Source: Physcomitrium patens (lineage: Eukaryota; Streptophyta; Bryopsida; Funariales; Funariaceae). From it: a DNA stretch of 64,000 bases. The notes beneath the pieces are model-generated. The model was not told the DNA's origin and searched no databases. It saw only the letters and a list, made by a program, of their open reading frames with translations. Where the stretch lies: assembly GCF_000002425.4 (NCBI RefSeq), contig NC_037256.1, forward strand, positions 10,527,900-10,591,899, written 5' to 3'. Below are positions 1 to 12,343 of the stretch, piece after piece; position 1 is the stretch's first letter, and the number at the start of each line of letters is the position of its first letter. Position numbers and translations under genes: made by a program.

Positions 1-420
1 AAAAGAAAATCACTTCAATCTAATTTAAAAAATTCTAAATATCTTTAAAATACTCATTAATCCTCAAATTTTAATTTTTGAAACTTCTATCCACAAAAAC
101 TTTTAGAGTCTTTGATCTAACTATTTAATCGACCTTAAAAGTTGCATACACATTCAAAACTAACACACCAACATTCTATCCAAAATTTATCTATATACAT
201 ATCACAAAATTTAAGAAATCCTCAAATGTGTAAACATAGTTTTATTTCTCAAAATCTAAACCAATCAAGAAAATTACTAGCTTTAAAAATACCTCTAAAA
301 TTAAGTATTAACTCAATTGACATAAATCTAATACTTAAAAATCTTTTTACAAATTTGTTCTTAAATCCTTGTGAGTCATCAAATCGACTCGTTAGTTATT
401 TTAGAATAAAAAGATACATT
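1..420 (+). repeat. Left part of a decayed copy of repeat family A (long LTR-like)
   Basis: This AT-rich stretch can be aligned by eye with about 9640-9990 inside the 1.66-kb insertion of the copia element. Shared landmarks in the same order include the phrases around acacattcaaaac, tttatttctcaaa and the run of 'aaaatct' words. Most differences are C to T on the plus strand, which is what loss of methylated cytosines would give. The rest of the copy appears to resume near 2895. No coding potential was seen. Confidence 0.6.
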
Positions 421-1084
421 TAGAGTACTTAGAACCATAATATATAGTGAATAGTATAGAAATATTTATACAAATAGAAAATTAAAATGTTAGTTGTAAA
501 ATTGGAGTCTTAATAAGTCTTGGAAGCAATTATCTTAATTGATTTAATATTTTTTATTTATTATTGAATTTTGAAGATTATTTACTATGGTCAATATTTA
601 TGTTGGCCTTATATCTATACATATTACTTATAAAAAAATATAAATTTTAATTAGTAGTTAGAAGAAGCATGAAAAAGAATCTCATGTATTTTTAGTTATT
701 TATATAAAATATAGGATTTATAGTAGAATTAAATTAATTTTATTACTATAAAAAATATTTAAGATAGAAAATTATAGCTTTAAATTGATATTAGTATTAT
801 AAAACCATTATAGAAATTTTTAGAATTTATTTAGAATTTTTAGAAACTTTTAGAGTAATTTCCAAGGCTTTGGTAAAAATAAATTTTATCACTTTAGGAG
901 CCATTATGAAAAAATGGAGCAAGATTTGAAGGAAATATTTAGTTTCTAGGCTAATTAGGTATTTTAAAACACCGTGGTGTAGTAAAAAATCAAAAATTAT
1001 TGGTTTTATTGGAAAAAAATAGGAGGACCAACAGCTAATATGGTCCTTGTAAAAAAAGAGGTGCATAAGTTTCATATGGATTGT
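421..1084. other. AT-rich non-coding stretch
   Basis: I see no gene here. The short open frames on either strand have AT-driven composition and no recognisable motif. It lies between the left part of a family A copy and an inverted related element, so it is probably repeat-derived. Confidence 0.5.
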
Positions 1085-2414
1085 AGCACGTTGTCGTGAT
1101 GTAATACGAATATAAAGTGAAATTATAATCGAAATTGAATTTCTAATTAATATCTAATTATCTTAGTTCAACTATAATTTGAAGTGTCTAAACATGGCTT
1201 TTATAAAAGCCTCTTAGGTTATTTTCTTATCTTAATAGTTAATAAGTTGAAAGTTAGTTTGTAATTTTATCTTCTAGGTTATAGAGACTCTTCTACTACC
1301 TTAGGAAGACCATAAATTGATAAAATCAGGTTAGAAAAGGTAAATAATTAGTATAGTTGGTACTAAGATTAAGTTGAGAGTAGGATTGGGCTAAAAAATC
1401 CTTAGAATAGGTTAGATTAATATCCAGGGATCGGCCGTTTGTGAGACATGGTCGAAATCAGATCTCTGGCCACAAAAACGATGGTCTAGGAAAAAATAAG
1501 GATTAATTTGAAGATCAAAGGATAGGATTTGAGAACTAGCTTGAAGTTCTTTTCAAAGGCATAAAGATTGTTTTTGGAAGGTTTTTGAGGACTTAGCAAT
1601 TGTTATTCAAAGTCAAGGTTTGTATTGGTGATTTGGATTTTATATAATATAATTAAGGCTAGCAATTTTGGCTAGTTCATGCAATTGATGTAACATCTAT
1701 GGTTGAAAAATTGAAACTGTTTGGATTATTAAGTGTACTAAGTATATACAAAAAAATTTGATAATCTAACGGCATAGTTTAGAGATATTTGGTTTTTAGC
1801 ACAAGAGGGTTTCGGAACTTGGTAGTTGAGGTTGGGTAGGATTTCTATGATATTTGGAGATCTATTAGTTGGATTAAGGTAAAATTTGGCATGGTATTGA
1901 AGGACTTAAAGATCAAGCTGCATACCAATTTTGAGTCAAAGTTAACAATTAAAAAGGGAGAAATCACTGCTAGGATTTCTACTTCACTTTTCAAGTTGGC
2001 GGCCAAGTGACATCAGTGCAATTTTTGGAGGTTTTTTCACAATTTGTAAATTGGATTGGACTAGAAATTCTTAAGCATATAGAAGACTTACATTGACAAT
2101 TGCATGCAAAATTTCACATCAAATGGACGATCAGATTGGATGTTATAGCTTATTAAAGCTCACTCATTAGGATTGGGGCTTACAAGAAAAATCTAAACTG
2201 CTTAAATATGAAAGTAACAAGGTAATTGAGATTTATGTATGGTTAAGGCTACTAAGAAGAGTGTTTCTAGTACTTTTTAATTAAAATTCAGATTATATTC
2301 TTTTCATATGGATGAAACCTATTAGGATTTCTTGGATACTTGTAAAACACAACTTCACCTTCCACAGCTAGATGCTCGGTGCATTCTCAAGGAAGACAAC
2401 ACGTAATACGACAA
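1085..2414 (-). repeat. Inverted LTR-like element related to family A
   Basis: The right edge (2371-2414) is the reverse complement of the left edge of the 8709-10373 insertion: both contain gctcggtgcattctcaa followed by acgtaatacgacaa. The left edge (about 1085-1130) reads acgttgtcgtgatg and resembles the reverse complement of the other end of that insertion. The middle does not align convincingly with family A, so this may be a sister family sharing the termini. It has no coding potential. The left limit is approximate. Confidence 0.5.
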
Positions 2415-2894
2415 TGTTGAAGATAGTTAGGAAGATAAGTCTAAGACCTCATAGCCTTTCTAAGACACCTATATACACTACTTGTGAGCCTTGGTGAGGC
2501 TCGAACACTTAATCTCTTAAGCAAGTTATCTTTGAGGTAAAAATTATTTATTTAACTTTTATTTATTTATTTGTTGTTTTTAAACCTTTATAATTTACTT
2601 ATAATAACTCGGATTTATATGTTTCTTACACCATTAGAAAGATTAAAAAATCACCTTTTTAAAAATATTTCTTTATTTTTATTTTTTATTTTTTATTAGA
2701 TAAAAATTTAGTAAATAGACTATGACTAGTTTTATAATGTACAATTATTTGATTGCACTTGTTTCACTTATTTTTGTGTTGTACTTTTTTTGTTCTTATT
2801 TTTGCTACTTTCACTTCATACCACTAATTATAAGCAATTCTTAATTGAGGCCATCTTGTAATTTGGATTGAAGAGTGAATTTTACACTCACAAT
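2415..2894. other. Non-coding stretch between repeat copies
   Basis: No gene was found. On the minus strand around 2485-2515 there is a tgttcgagcct word resembling a tRNA B box, but no A box or cloverleaf could be built around it. The remainder is AT-rich and probably internal repeat sequence. Confidence 0.4.
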
Positions 2895-3292
2895 CTTATT
2901 CTTTGATCTTCCAAAGAATCCTAGAATCACCATCAATGTGTGGTTTTGTGCCTCGAGGTCTAATTTCAACCTAAGTTGACAACCTGTCTTCTTTGATTAT
3001 CAATTTTTTTCTTCTTAAGATAAATTTTGCTAAAATATACTCTCAATTCCCTCCTTCACATGCCTATATCATTTTATTTTCGAATTTACTTTGTTTTGCC
3101 TTATTTATGGCCCTACAAAGTAAGTAGAAGTTTATTTTGTAAACAAATGGCAATAATATCCTTTAGTTTTACTATCTTTTTAACTATTATATATTTTTTT
3201 AAGATAATTTTTTATAATATTTTAAAATAAGATCTTCTACAATATAATATTTTACTCTTTCTTTCATTCATTAGATATATTACATGACAACA
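2895..3292 (+). repeat. Right part of the decayed family A copy
   Basis: This stretch aligns with about 9985-10372 in the nested insertion. Shared landmarks, in order, are tcttccaaagaa, tggttttgtgcct, gtcttcttt, atgcctatatc, tggcc.tacaaagtaa and catgacaac at the end. Together with 1-420 it forms one copy interrupted by about 2.5 kb of other repeat sequence. Differences are again mostly C/T. Confidence 0.65.
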
Positions 3293-3409
3293 TCATTCTT
3301 TCTAGAATTCATTTCTAAAAAAAAAAAAAATATATCATGAATATATATATTTATTCTAATAAATATCTATATAATTAAGTAGAAGTAATTAAAAGTAGAT
3401 TAATATCAT

Positions 3410-3800
3410 AATATCTTCTAAAAGAGCTTGTTACAAGCTTCATAGATGTTGCTTTGATTTTATACATATTTGTAGTTAATTGGTAGGCTAGAAACTTGGT
3501 CAACAAATTAGCCTTGTGACATGTATGTTAGTAGATTGTGGAATAAGTTAACTATGTTGCCCATATATGAATAACTTGCCTTATAAGTTTAATCATATGT
3601 CTAGCAAAATCAACACATGTTGGAGGTCCTATAGAATATTGTTATATAGCTCCTAATTAGAGAGTATATATGGAGGCAAGAGTGAAGTCTTCTTCACTCT
3701 TATCAATGCTTGTCTAGTCCTTAGTTTTGTTTCAAGCCTTTCTAATCTTCTTGTCTTTGCTAATAAATATTTTAGTTCAATATGTTACTAACTTTGAATA
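3410..3800 (+). repeat. Repeat family B copy 1 (LTR-like)
   Basis: This copy shares with 39740-40140 an ordered series of words: a 'catagatgctgctttga'-like start, 'ggtcaacaa.ttagcc', 'gcaaaatcaacacat', 'ggcaagagtgaagtcttcttcactctt' and a 'tctttg..aatag'-like end. The length (about 400 bp) and absence of reading frames fit a solo LTR. Ends are approximate. Confidence 0.65.
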
Positions 3801-4914
3801 ATTTTTTAATATTTTCAAGTAATATAAGAATATATTGAGTTTTTTTTTTTGAGATTTATTTTTTTGGAAAAATCTAAAAAAAATGATTGAAAAAAATAAT
3901 AAAGGCAAAATTCCTATCTTTATAATAAAAATCACTATCAACTACTATTTTTGCTGCTAAATTCCAAAATCTTTGTTTGAATTAGAATTCAAATGTTAAA
4001 ATCTTTATCAATTAATTTTAAAAGATAATGTCAAGATTTTATTATTAAAAATATTTAAAGCAAAATCTTTGAAATAATTTGTTATTCAAATCATTTCAAG
4101 TGAGAATTAATTTTTAAAAAGATGCAAAGAACAAATATTTGGTCGGAAAAGAACAAATCAAGTTATGACTAAAATTTCTAAGTTTTCTTATCAAGACCAA
4201 AACTAATAAAAATTAATATGGTACTTTCTAAATATCTTATTAAATAAAAAAATACTTTAGGTCATCAAAAAATATTATACTTATATTATGGAGAATCTAA
4301 ATATATTACTTAATACTATGTAAAGATATAATATAACTATAAAATAATGATTATGGTTATTGAATAAGATAATGTGTTGAAAAAAAACTTTATTTAACTA
4401 CATTAGAAATTGTGAAGCTAAAATCTTATGTAATATTTAGTAAAGGTCTCATTTTCTTTTAAAAAACTTTACCTTAGCTTATAATAGATGTTTGTTTAGG
4501 ATCTAAAAATCACAAAGTCTTTGCCTAGTTAGATTTAAGAACCTTAGCTTATTTTTGAAATAAAGATTTTATTGAAAACATGAAATATCTTTAATAAAAA
4601 AAATCAAGCTTATATATAGAGGTCATAGATAGCCAAAGTTTTTCTTTTAGACATGTTACACATAAAACTATTTCTATAGTTGTAGCAATAAATGATCATA
4701 ATAGCTTGGTAATCTTGAATATTATTAGATATTTTTTAATTTAATTATTTTAGACTTATTATAATTTAAAAATTTGATCCTTAGATAAATTAGATTTCTT
4801 ATAATCTTAATTAATTCAATAGTATAATTAAGATTTTTAATAACTAAATAAAAATTCATAAGTTTAATATGACCAAACTTCTATTTGTAAGTGCAAGAGC
4901 TTTTATGCGTGCTT

Positions 4915-4964
<50 letters not shown>

Positions 4965-5600
4965 CCACATTAATTTTTAATAATTAAAGGACTATAGGTA
5001 AAATTCTAAGCTACTATAAAAACTATTAAGATATTTTTGAAGAAAAAAATATAAATATTCTTTTAAATCATTGTCCATATCATTGCTCAATTAATCTTTT
5101 AAAAATACTTCAATTATCTTTTGAACCAATATAAAGCTTATTATAAATTCAATAGCTTTATTTTAAAAATGTATTCATAAGAACTCAGATAAAAACTTCA
5201 AATATCATATAAAATATCTAACATGAGAGTCTATTTTATTTGTAAAGAAAAAATATGGATCACTATAAATGTATGTAGATTTTTAAAGATTTAATAAGTT
5301 TATCATCAAAAATAGGTACTTCTTATTTTTTATATTAAGACTTTTGATTAAAAACATAAAATTTTATAGAATCTAAAATAATTTTATTTTTGAATAATTA
5401 AATCAATATTAATTGTTGATTCAACCTTTCTAAATCAAATTCAATCAAATATGTCCTTACATTCTCTTATATATGATATTAGGAATAATTTTTTAAAATT
5501 TTATAATACTTTTAATATTAAGTTTTTAAAAAATATTTTTATTTTAAAAGATGTTTATAAGTTTTAAAAAATAAAGCATAATTTTGTATTTTTTAAGTTT
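3801..5600. other. AT-rich stretch with a (TA)n run
   Basis: There is no gene I can support. A TA dinucleotide run lies at about 4918-4960. The rest is very AT-rich sequence with stop codons in all frames, typical of the old repeat background of this window. Confidence 0.5.
4918..4960. repeat. (TA)n microsatellite
   Basis: An alternating TA run of about 43 bp. Confidence 0.9.
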
Positions 5601-5605
5601 GATAT
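5601..5605. repeat. Target-site duplication, left (GATAT)
   Basis: GATAT directly precedes the left LTR, and the same 5 bp directly follow the right LTR at 12771-12775. A 5-bp duplication is the usual signature of copia integrase. Confidence 0.85.
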
Positions 5606-6016
5606 TATTGAAGAACAAGCACTTTGAAGACACAACACTTAGCATCAACAAGGTTGCACATAAAGAGAGTATGGAATAAGATGTCTCTCACTTCCTATAC
5701 CCATTACTTATAGGTAGTGGTTGTTGCCCTAAAAGACAACTTCCACTCTTTGACTTTGACACACAAGGCCCTAGGATCTTTTTGGCATCTCACGAGCCTC
5801 GAAGGTATCCTATGATACATACTAATGACTCATACTTAATCTTTGGATATTCTCTTGTTAATACTTTATCCTTTTGACTTTGACTCTTGATCCATGACTT
5901 TGTCTTATATCCATTAGATGCCCTTACCATATACCAAGAATCAAATCTTTGACCACTAGTAACTTACCTAAGTTAATATCCTCTATAAGATAATTTATTC
6001 TATTTTTACTTTAAGA
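5606..6016 (-). repeat. 3' LTR of the copia element
   Basis: This 411-bp repeat pairs with 12360-12770. In element sense it starts TCTTAAAG, where the other LTR has TGTTAAAA, so its first dinucleotide has mutated. It ends CTTCAATA. Confidence 0.9.
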
Positions 6017-6032
6017 CTCCCACTTTGCTATT
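6017..6032 (-). other. Polypurine tract of the copia element
   Basis: Read on the minus strand, the sequence just upstream of the 3' LTR is AGCAAAGTGGGAG, a purine-rich run in the position where plus-strand DNA synthesis of LTR elements is primed. Confidence 0.75.
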
Positions 6033-6034
6033 GA

Positions 6035-7357
6035 TCAAATGGCTTTTAATCTTAATGCCTTTGTCAACATGTGGTGTCTATCTTTTACTAATGCCTTTGT
6101 CAACAAATCAACAAGCATTTCCTCCATTGCACAATACTTCATATCAATCACTCCCATTTCAATCTTCTCTCTTATAAAGTGATGTTGAATGTTAATGTAC
6201 TTGGTCCTTGAATGATACTTTGGATTCTTTGCAAATGCAAGACATCTTTGATTATCACATTCTATTGGAGTTGCTTCCATTTGCACATCTCCAATGTCCT
6301 CCAAAAGTTATCTCAACCATATTGCCTCCATTGCACCATGGCTTGCTGCCATGTACTCCGCCTCCATTGTTGACCTTGCAATGGTTGGTTGTCTCTTACA
6401 ATTCCATGAAACTGCTCCCACTCCAACAAAGAATATATAGCCCATTGTTGACCTTCTATTATTTGCATCTCCAACCCAATCCGCATCACAATAACCATGC
6501 AAACTAATGTTATCACCTCCAAGATATAATTTAAAATTCAAAGTACCTTTTAAGTACCTCATGATACTTTTGATGGTTGCCCAATGGATTGGTCCAGCCT
6601 TTGACATGTCTTGGCTCACAATACTCACCGCATATGCAAGATCCACCCTTGTACCAACCATTGCATACATAAATGAGCTCACTGCTGCCTTGTATAGAAC
6701 ACCTTCCATTTGACCTTCAACTTCAGTAAACTCTTCATCTGTAAGCTTCATCAACTTCAAGTTTACCTCCAATGGTGTTCCAATAGGCTTACATTCCTCC
6801 ATGTTGAATCGTTTTAACACTTCTTCAATGTACTTGCTTTGGCTCATTGTAATCGTCTTCTTAGCACGATCTCTTACAAACTCCACTCATAAACAATATT
6901 GAAGTACTTCCAAATCACTCATTTCATACTCCTTTTCTAACTTTGCCTTCAACCAATCCATCATCTTCAATGTATTGGTTGAGATGATCAAATCATCAAC
7001 ATAGAGGATGACAATCAATATAAACCTATTTGATTGCATTACATATAAGGAATGGTCAACTTCACTCCTTACAAATCCTTCACTCACAAAGAATGTATCA
7101 ATGCATTGGTATCATGTCCTTAGTGATTGCTTTAGCCCATACAAGGATTTATTCAACTTACAAACAAGGTGTTGTTTGACTTTTTCAACAAATCCTTGAA
7201 GTTGCTCTATATAGATGTCTTGTTCCAAACTTCCATTCAAGAAAGACGTCTTCACATCCATTTGATGCATCACTAAGTCCAATGCTGCCCCAATTGCCAC
7301 AATGGTTCTAATGGTGGTGAATTTGGCCACGGGAACAAATGTCTCATTGAAATCCAC
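6035..7357 (-). pseudogene. Copia reverse transcriptase and RNase H, broken
   Basis: Three consecutive open segments read right to left: 7357-7112 has the start of the reverse transcriptase with FNETFVPVAK-type sequence and a DVKTSFLNG motif; 7087-6887 has the catalytic YVDD box (LYVDDLI); 6886-6308 continues into RNase H with DADWVGD and STMEAEYMA; 6304-6035 is the RNase H tail, including DNQRCLAFAKNP and RTKYINIQHHFIRE. A stop after LQYCL near 6887, a frame change near 7100 and a stop near 6307 separate them. These are the polymerase and RNA-degrading domains of the copia polyprotein. The product cannot be made as one protein from this copy. Confidence 0.9.
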
Positions 7358-7366
7358 ACCAGTAAC

Positions 7367-8746
7367 TTATAAGTAGCCTTTAGCAACCAATCTAGACTTG
7401 TATCTCACAATATTGTCCATTGCATCCTTTTTGGTTCTAAACACCCACTTACAACCAATTGAAGATCGATTTGGTGGAAGTTGAGTCAATTCCCATGTTC
7501 TATTGTCCATGAGTGATTTGTACTCTTCTTCCATAACATTCTCCCACTTCATAGCATTTGTGGACTTCATTAAATCACATAAACTCAATGGATCAGCAAG
7601 AAGTGCAACATTGGCATATTCTTCACTTACTTGAAGAAAGATGTGGTCCTTCCACCATTCACCATGTGGTTTTCTTTCTCTCAAAAGATATCTCTTTTTC
7701 TTTGAAGAAGACCCTTCTTCTTGCATTCCATCCTTCTTCTTCCTCAATGCTTGTCTTTTCTCACTCAAAGGTTGATATTCTTCATCATCATCATCACCTT
7801 CAATATCTTCATTGTCTTCATTGTTGGTTCTAGCAATTGAAGGCACTTTATGATTTACCTTCTTTGGCACTTGATCTTGATTTCTATTTCCTCCATCCTC
7901 ATTGTCATCATCATCTTCTACTTCTTCTTCTTTCTTTATTGAACTTGAAGATGTCTCCACAAACACACCTTCACTCCCACTTGGATTCTCTTCAAAGTAC
8001 TCAAAAGCACTCTTATACTCTAAAAACTCTACATCATGACATTTGATGATCTTCTTGATTTCTAAACACATAAGCTTATATGCTTTAGTATCTTCACAAT
8101 ATCCAACAAATATACATTTTGTACCTTTTGCATCAAGTTTGGACCTCATACAATCTGGTACCTTTATATAAGCAATGCATCTAAAAATCCTCATGTGTAA
8201 AACACAAGGTTTCTTCCCACTCCAAGCTTCTTGTAGAGTCATTGATGTAAGTCCACTTATAAGACACCTATTTTTTGTATACACCGCATTTACTACAGCT
8301 TCTGCCCAATACTCATGCCCAAAGTTTTGTATATGAAGCATACTCCTTGCCATCTCCACAATGGTCTGATTTGCTCTTTCAGCACCTCCATTTTGTTGTC
8401 GAGTGTAAAGAGTAGAGGTTTATCTTGTAATACCTTGAATCTTTATGAATTCATCAAAATGCTTTGACTTGTATTCACTTCCATTGTCCGTTCTCAATAA
8501 TTTGATCTTACACTCACATTGTTTCTCTACAAGAGTCTTAAACTCCTTAAACCTTGAGAAACATTCACTTTTAGCTTTAATAATGTAAATCCACACCTTT
8601 CTTGAAAAATCATCTATAAATGTGATAAAGTACCTTACTCCTCCAATTGATGGTGTCTTCATTGGTCCACAAACATCAGAGTGCACAATCTCCAACAATT
8701 TTGTTGTATGTTGTCGTATTACGTAGACTCTTGCTTGAGAATGCAC
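7367..8746 (-). pseudogene. Copia integrase core and C-terminal region, broken
   Basis: The segment 8746-8420 carries the catalytic core start: HSDVCGPMKTPSIGG, FIDDFSRKVWIYI and LRTDNGSEY, the first two acidic positions of the D,D-35-E triad. A frame break follows at about 8420-8360. The segment 8359-7367 continues with HIQNFGHEYWAEAV, then KCIFVGYCEDTKAYKL, a long acidic and lysine-rich linker, and WKWVFRTKKD-type sequence leading into reverse transcriptase. The N-terminal zinc-binding part lies on the other side of the nested insertion, near 10375-10490. Confidence 0.9.
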
Positions 8747-10373
8747 CGAGCACCTAATTGTCGAAGGTAAAAGAAAATCGTAACAAAAGGTCCTAACAAT
8801 CCAATAGGATTATAGAGAATTTATAATTAAACGTTAACAATCATAATCAAACATTAAGTAAGCTCAATTAAATTTTATTGAAGTTATAAAAGAAACATAA
8901 GGAAATCCTAAAGAAATATAAAAGAATATTAAAGAAAATTTAGTCAAATCTTAACAAAAATCTAATAGAACCTTAAATTCTAACCAAATCCTAATCTTAA
9001 TCCAACCTTAATCAAATCCTAGATAAATCCTAAACCTTAAATTAAACCCTAATCCTAATTCAACCTTAATCAAACCCTAGATAAATTCTAAATCTTAAAT
9101 CAATCTCTAACCAAATCCTAAACCAAATCCTAAACCCTAATTCAAACCCTAATCTAAATCCTAATCCAAATCCTAAATCCCAAATCAAATCCTAAATCAA
9201 ATCCTAAATCCTAAATCCTAAACCAAATCCTAAACCATATCCTAGCCCTAACAAATCCTAAACCCTAAACCAAATCCTAACCAAACCCTAACCCTAAATC
9301 CTAATCAAATCCTAATCCAAACCAAATCCTAATCTTAGATTTGAAAATTAAATAACTAAAGATTGAACCGTTGATTCTAATTAAAAATTTTCACACTTCT
9401 TGGAGTTTAAGTTAGAAACTAGTATACAAATTTTGAAGAAAATCGCACTTACCAATTAGTCGACGATCTCAAAATTCCGCTCAGATATTGGCTGGTCTCT
9501 CCTTCTCCAATCTTGATGCCAACTTCCAACATTGATATCTCCCTTTTCTACTTTTTGATTTCTTCCAAATTTTACTTGCATATAAGAAATCAAGTCTTCT
9601 ATTGACAAAACCAAAAATCTCTCCAATCTATTGGCAGATTGCTAGATATCTAAGAAAACCTTACTAGTCCTCAAAATCCTAAATCCCGAGACCTTAGCCC
9701 ACAAAAACCTTCATATGTATCGATCTAGCCATTCGATTGACTTCAAATCTCTTACACACATTCAAAACAAGCATACCAATAAGTCTCTAAATTTTCACCC
9801 GTAAAAATACTACAAAAGATACGAAATCTAAACATTTGTAAACCGGTTTTATTTCTCAAAGATCTGAATTCACAGAGAACATCACTCGCTTTGAAAATCC
9901 CTCAAAAATCCAATACTAATCCAAACGACACAAAATCACTTCTCAAAAATCTTTCCACAAGTCTTCTCTCTAATTCAGCTCTCTTATCTTCCAAAGAACC
10001 CTTGAATCGCCGTCAGAGCATGGTTTTGTGCCTTGGGATCTGATTTCGATCTAGTTTGATAACTGGTCTTCTTTGGGTATCAACTTTCGTCTTCTTGAGG
10101 TAATTTTTACTAATTTGGACTCCTAATTCCTCCCTACATATGCCTATATCCTTTATTTTTTTAATCTACCTTGTTTTGTCTTATATATGGCCTTACAAAG
10201 TAAATAGAAGCATAATTTGCAAAAAGGTAGCATTAGCACCTTTAATTTTTCTACCCTTTGACTAATATCTATTTTTCCAAGATAATTTGCTACAATATTT
10301 TTGAAGTGAGATCCTCAAAACATGATATTTTCTTCACCCTTTCACTTATTAGCCATGTTAAATCATGACAACG
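8709..10373 (+). mobile_element. Nested 1.66-kb LTR-like insertion (family A reference copy)
   Basis: This insertion interrupts the copia integrase between the SIPSGVAT-type sequence (10374 onward, minus) and the THTTKLLEIVHSD-type sequence (8708 and below, minus). It begins tgttgtcgtattacg and ends atcatgacaac, giving a short terminal TTGTC/GACAA inverted match. It has no open frame of note. The centre (about 8990-9340) is built of irregular repeats of aaatccta/accctaa words. Other copies lie at 1-420 plus 2895-3292, and inverted at about 21105-22612. A long solo LTR is the simplest reading, but a clean target duplication could not be defined. Confidence 0.7.
8990..9340 (+). repeat. Degenerate CCTAAA/CCCTAA-rich tract
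   Basis: About 350 bp are made of irregular words such as aaatcctaa, aaccctaa and ccaaatccta. They resemble the plant telomere unit CCCTAAA but are not regular, and the inverted family A copy has the matching TTAGGATT-rich tract at about 22070-22340. This is therefore an internal part of the repeat family and not a telomere. Confidence 0.75.
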
Positions 10374-10377
10374 TGTT

Positions 10378-11801
10378 GCAACTCCACTTGGAATTGAAGC
10401 CCTTTGTTGTTTGTCTTGTATACATCCTTTATAAGCAAGTGTCATGGCATTGTGGCTGAATTGACCAAGATCTAAGCCTCATACTATGGATTAGAGCTCT
10501 TTCATGCATTTGGCATTCAAATAACCAAGTCGTTGATGCCAAATGCCAAACTTATCTTGATCTTGTGGAAAATCAGCAAATGTCGCCACTTCAACTCCAT
10601 TCACCTTTTTACAATTGATGAAGTAGAGATTTCCATCTCTAAGGCCTTTGGCAACATGTTGGCCATCCAATGTCTTGAAAAAACATCCATTCATATCAAA
10701 TTGAATCTTATAACCATGTGATATAAGTTTGCTCATCAAAAGGTGGTTCTTCTTCATTTTTGGAACATGTAAAACTTCCTTCAATGTGATCCTCTTAATT
10801 TGGTCCTTCACAACAATCTCCACCACAATGGAGCCAATTTCAATGGCTTGTACCATGCCATTGTCTCCCAACCACACTTTTGTTGCTGAAATTTCTTCAT
10901 AAGTGTTAAGTGAACACTTGTATGGTGTCATGTGCTTAGTAGCACCTAAATCTATAATCCACTTTGAAATAACAGCCATAGAGGCTCCTTCCCTTGCCAT
11001 GAAAGCATACTCATCTCCACCAAAACTATCACTAGCATTTTTTGCATTCTCTCTATCTCCTTTCTTGTCCTTGTAGCAATTTCTAAAAAAATGACATAGT
11101 TTTCCACAAATATAGCAATTTTTTATATTACTTTTTGAATTATCATGTTGGTGAGAATAGCTAACTTTGCCTTGTCTTGAAAATAGAGCCGAATCATCAC
11201 TTGCAAGCTCCTTTTCTTTCCTCTTGGTCTTTTCATTGCCAAGTCTTGATGCGACATAGTTCATGGTAAGCTCCTTCATATTGATGGACTCCAATGCCAC
11301 AATGAGGTAGTTGTAGGATTTGGGAAGACTCATGAGTAATGTCAACACAATGTCCTTATCATCAATTAGTTTATCAACAATTGCTAGTTGGTTAACAAGT
11401 ACTTTTACCTTGTTAACATGAGCCATGAGGTCATCTCCTTCTTCCATCTTTACTGTCAAGAACTTCCTCCTTGTCCAAATAATATTGGCAAGGTTTTTAC
11501 TCTCATAGATGTTAAAAAGAGTCTTCTATGCTTCCGTTAGTCCATTCTAAGCTATAACATTTGAAAAGTTGGCATCATCAAGGTTTGTTGCAATCATCCC
11601 AAAAGCCTTTTTCTCACGACATGTGTACTCCTTCTTTACCTTGATATCAGCATTGTCACTTGGAGGGTCTTTACTTTCATCAACAATGTCCCAAAGGTCC
11701 AATGAAGCCAACAAAAGCTCCATTTTCCTCTTCCAATGGTAAAAGTTGTCACCTCTAAACTTTTCAATCACTCTCAAGCTCTCACCCTCACTTGAAGCCA
11801 T
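10378..11801 (-). pseudogene. Copia gag, protease and integrase N-terminus, broken
   Basis: The minus-strand start MASSEGESLRVIEKFRG at 11801 is a typical copia gag beginning. A stop and frame change occur at about 11547-11460. The next segment (11459-10491) holds a CX2CX4HX4C zinc knuckle (CYICGKLCHFFRNC, about 11075-11117), then the protease region WIIDLGATKHM, where the family normally has Asp-Ser-Gly; here Ser is Leu, so the active site is lost. The segment ends with IWHQRLGYLNAKCMKEL, the integrase zinc-binding start, followed by a stop. Further integrase-like sequence (FSHNAMTLAYKGC) runs in another frame up to the nested insertion. Confidence 0.9.
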
Positions 11802-12343
11802 GTCTAGAGAAGGGATGTGAGAAAGAAAATCAAAAAAAGAGAAGATGGAACTCTCAAAATCAACAAGAAGGTGTTGTTGCCTTAGAAATCCAAAATGCCC
11901 TTTTTGTAATTATACAAGTGATTTCACTCTTGTATCACTCTTAACTTCACATATAAGACTTCTAACAAGTCTTATACTCTATCTTAACCTCTTGCATAAG
12001 CTTTTCCACTCTTCAATTATCCCTCTAACCTCACAAAACACTTCTTATAATAATAGGAGAATCTCTTATGAAGTTAAGTATATGAAAGCACAAAGTTAGA
12101 GCACCAAGGATGAAACTCAGCAAAGAAATACAATACTTAAGTTCTAAAACATCATTAAATGGATTCTAACAACAATCAAGACTATCAATGCACTTAACAA
12201 TAAATAAGAGCAAAAACTACATCAACAACTAGATGCATAAGAAGGGTTAGAAGAGAGCAAACTCAAACTTCAGCAACAACCATAAGATCTATTCCTCACA
12301 ATAAGAAAGACTTTAAAGTACTTCAAAACTCACAAGTAAAGGT
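11802..12343 (-). other. 5' leader of the copia element
   Basis: This is the untranslated stretch between the primer-binding site and the gag start. It contains no other open frame that looks real. Such leaders normally carry packaging signals, but none can be identified by eye. Confidence 0.6.

Noticed and set aside
2485..2515. tRNA gene on the minus strand suggested by a tgttcgagcct word
   Set aside because: No A box, acceptor stem or cloverleaf could be built around it.
8990..9340. Interstitial telomere
   Set aside because: The CCTAAA words are irregular and the same tract recurs inside another copy of the repeat family, so it is part of that repeat.
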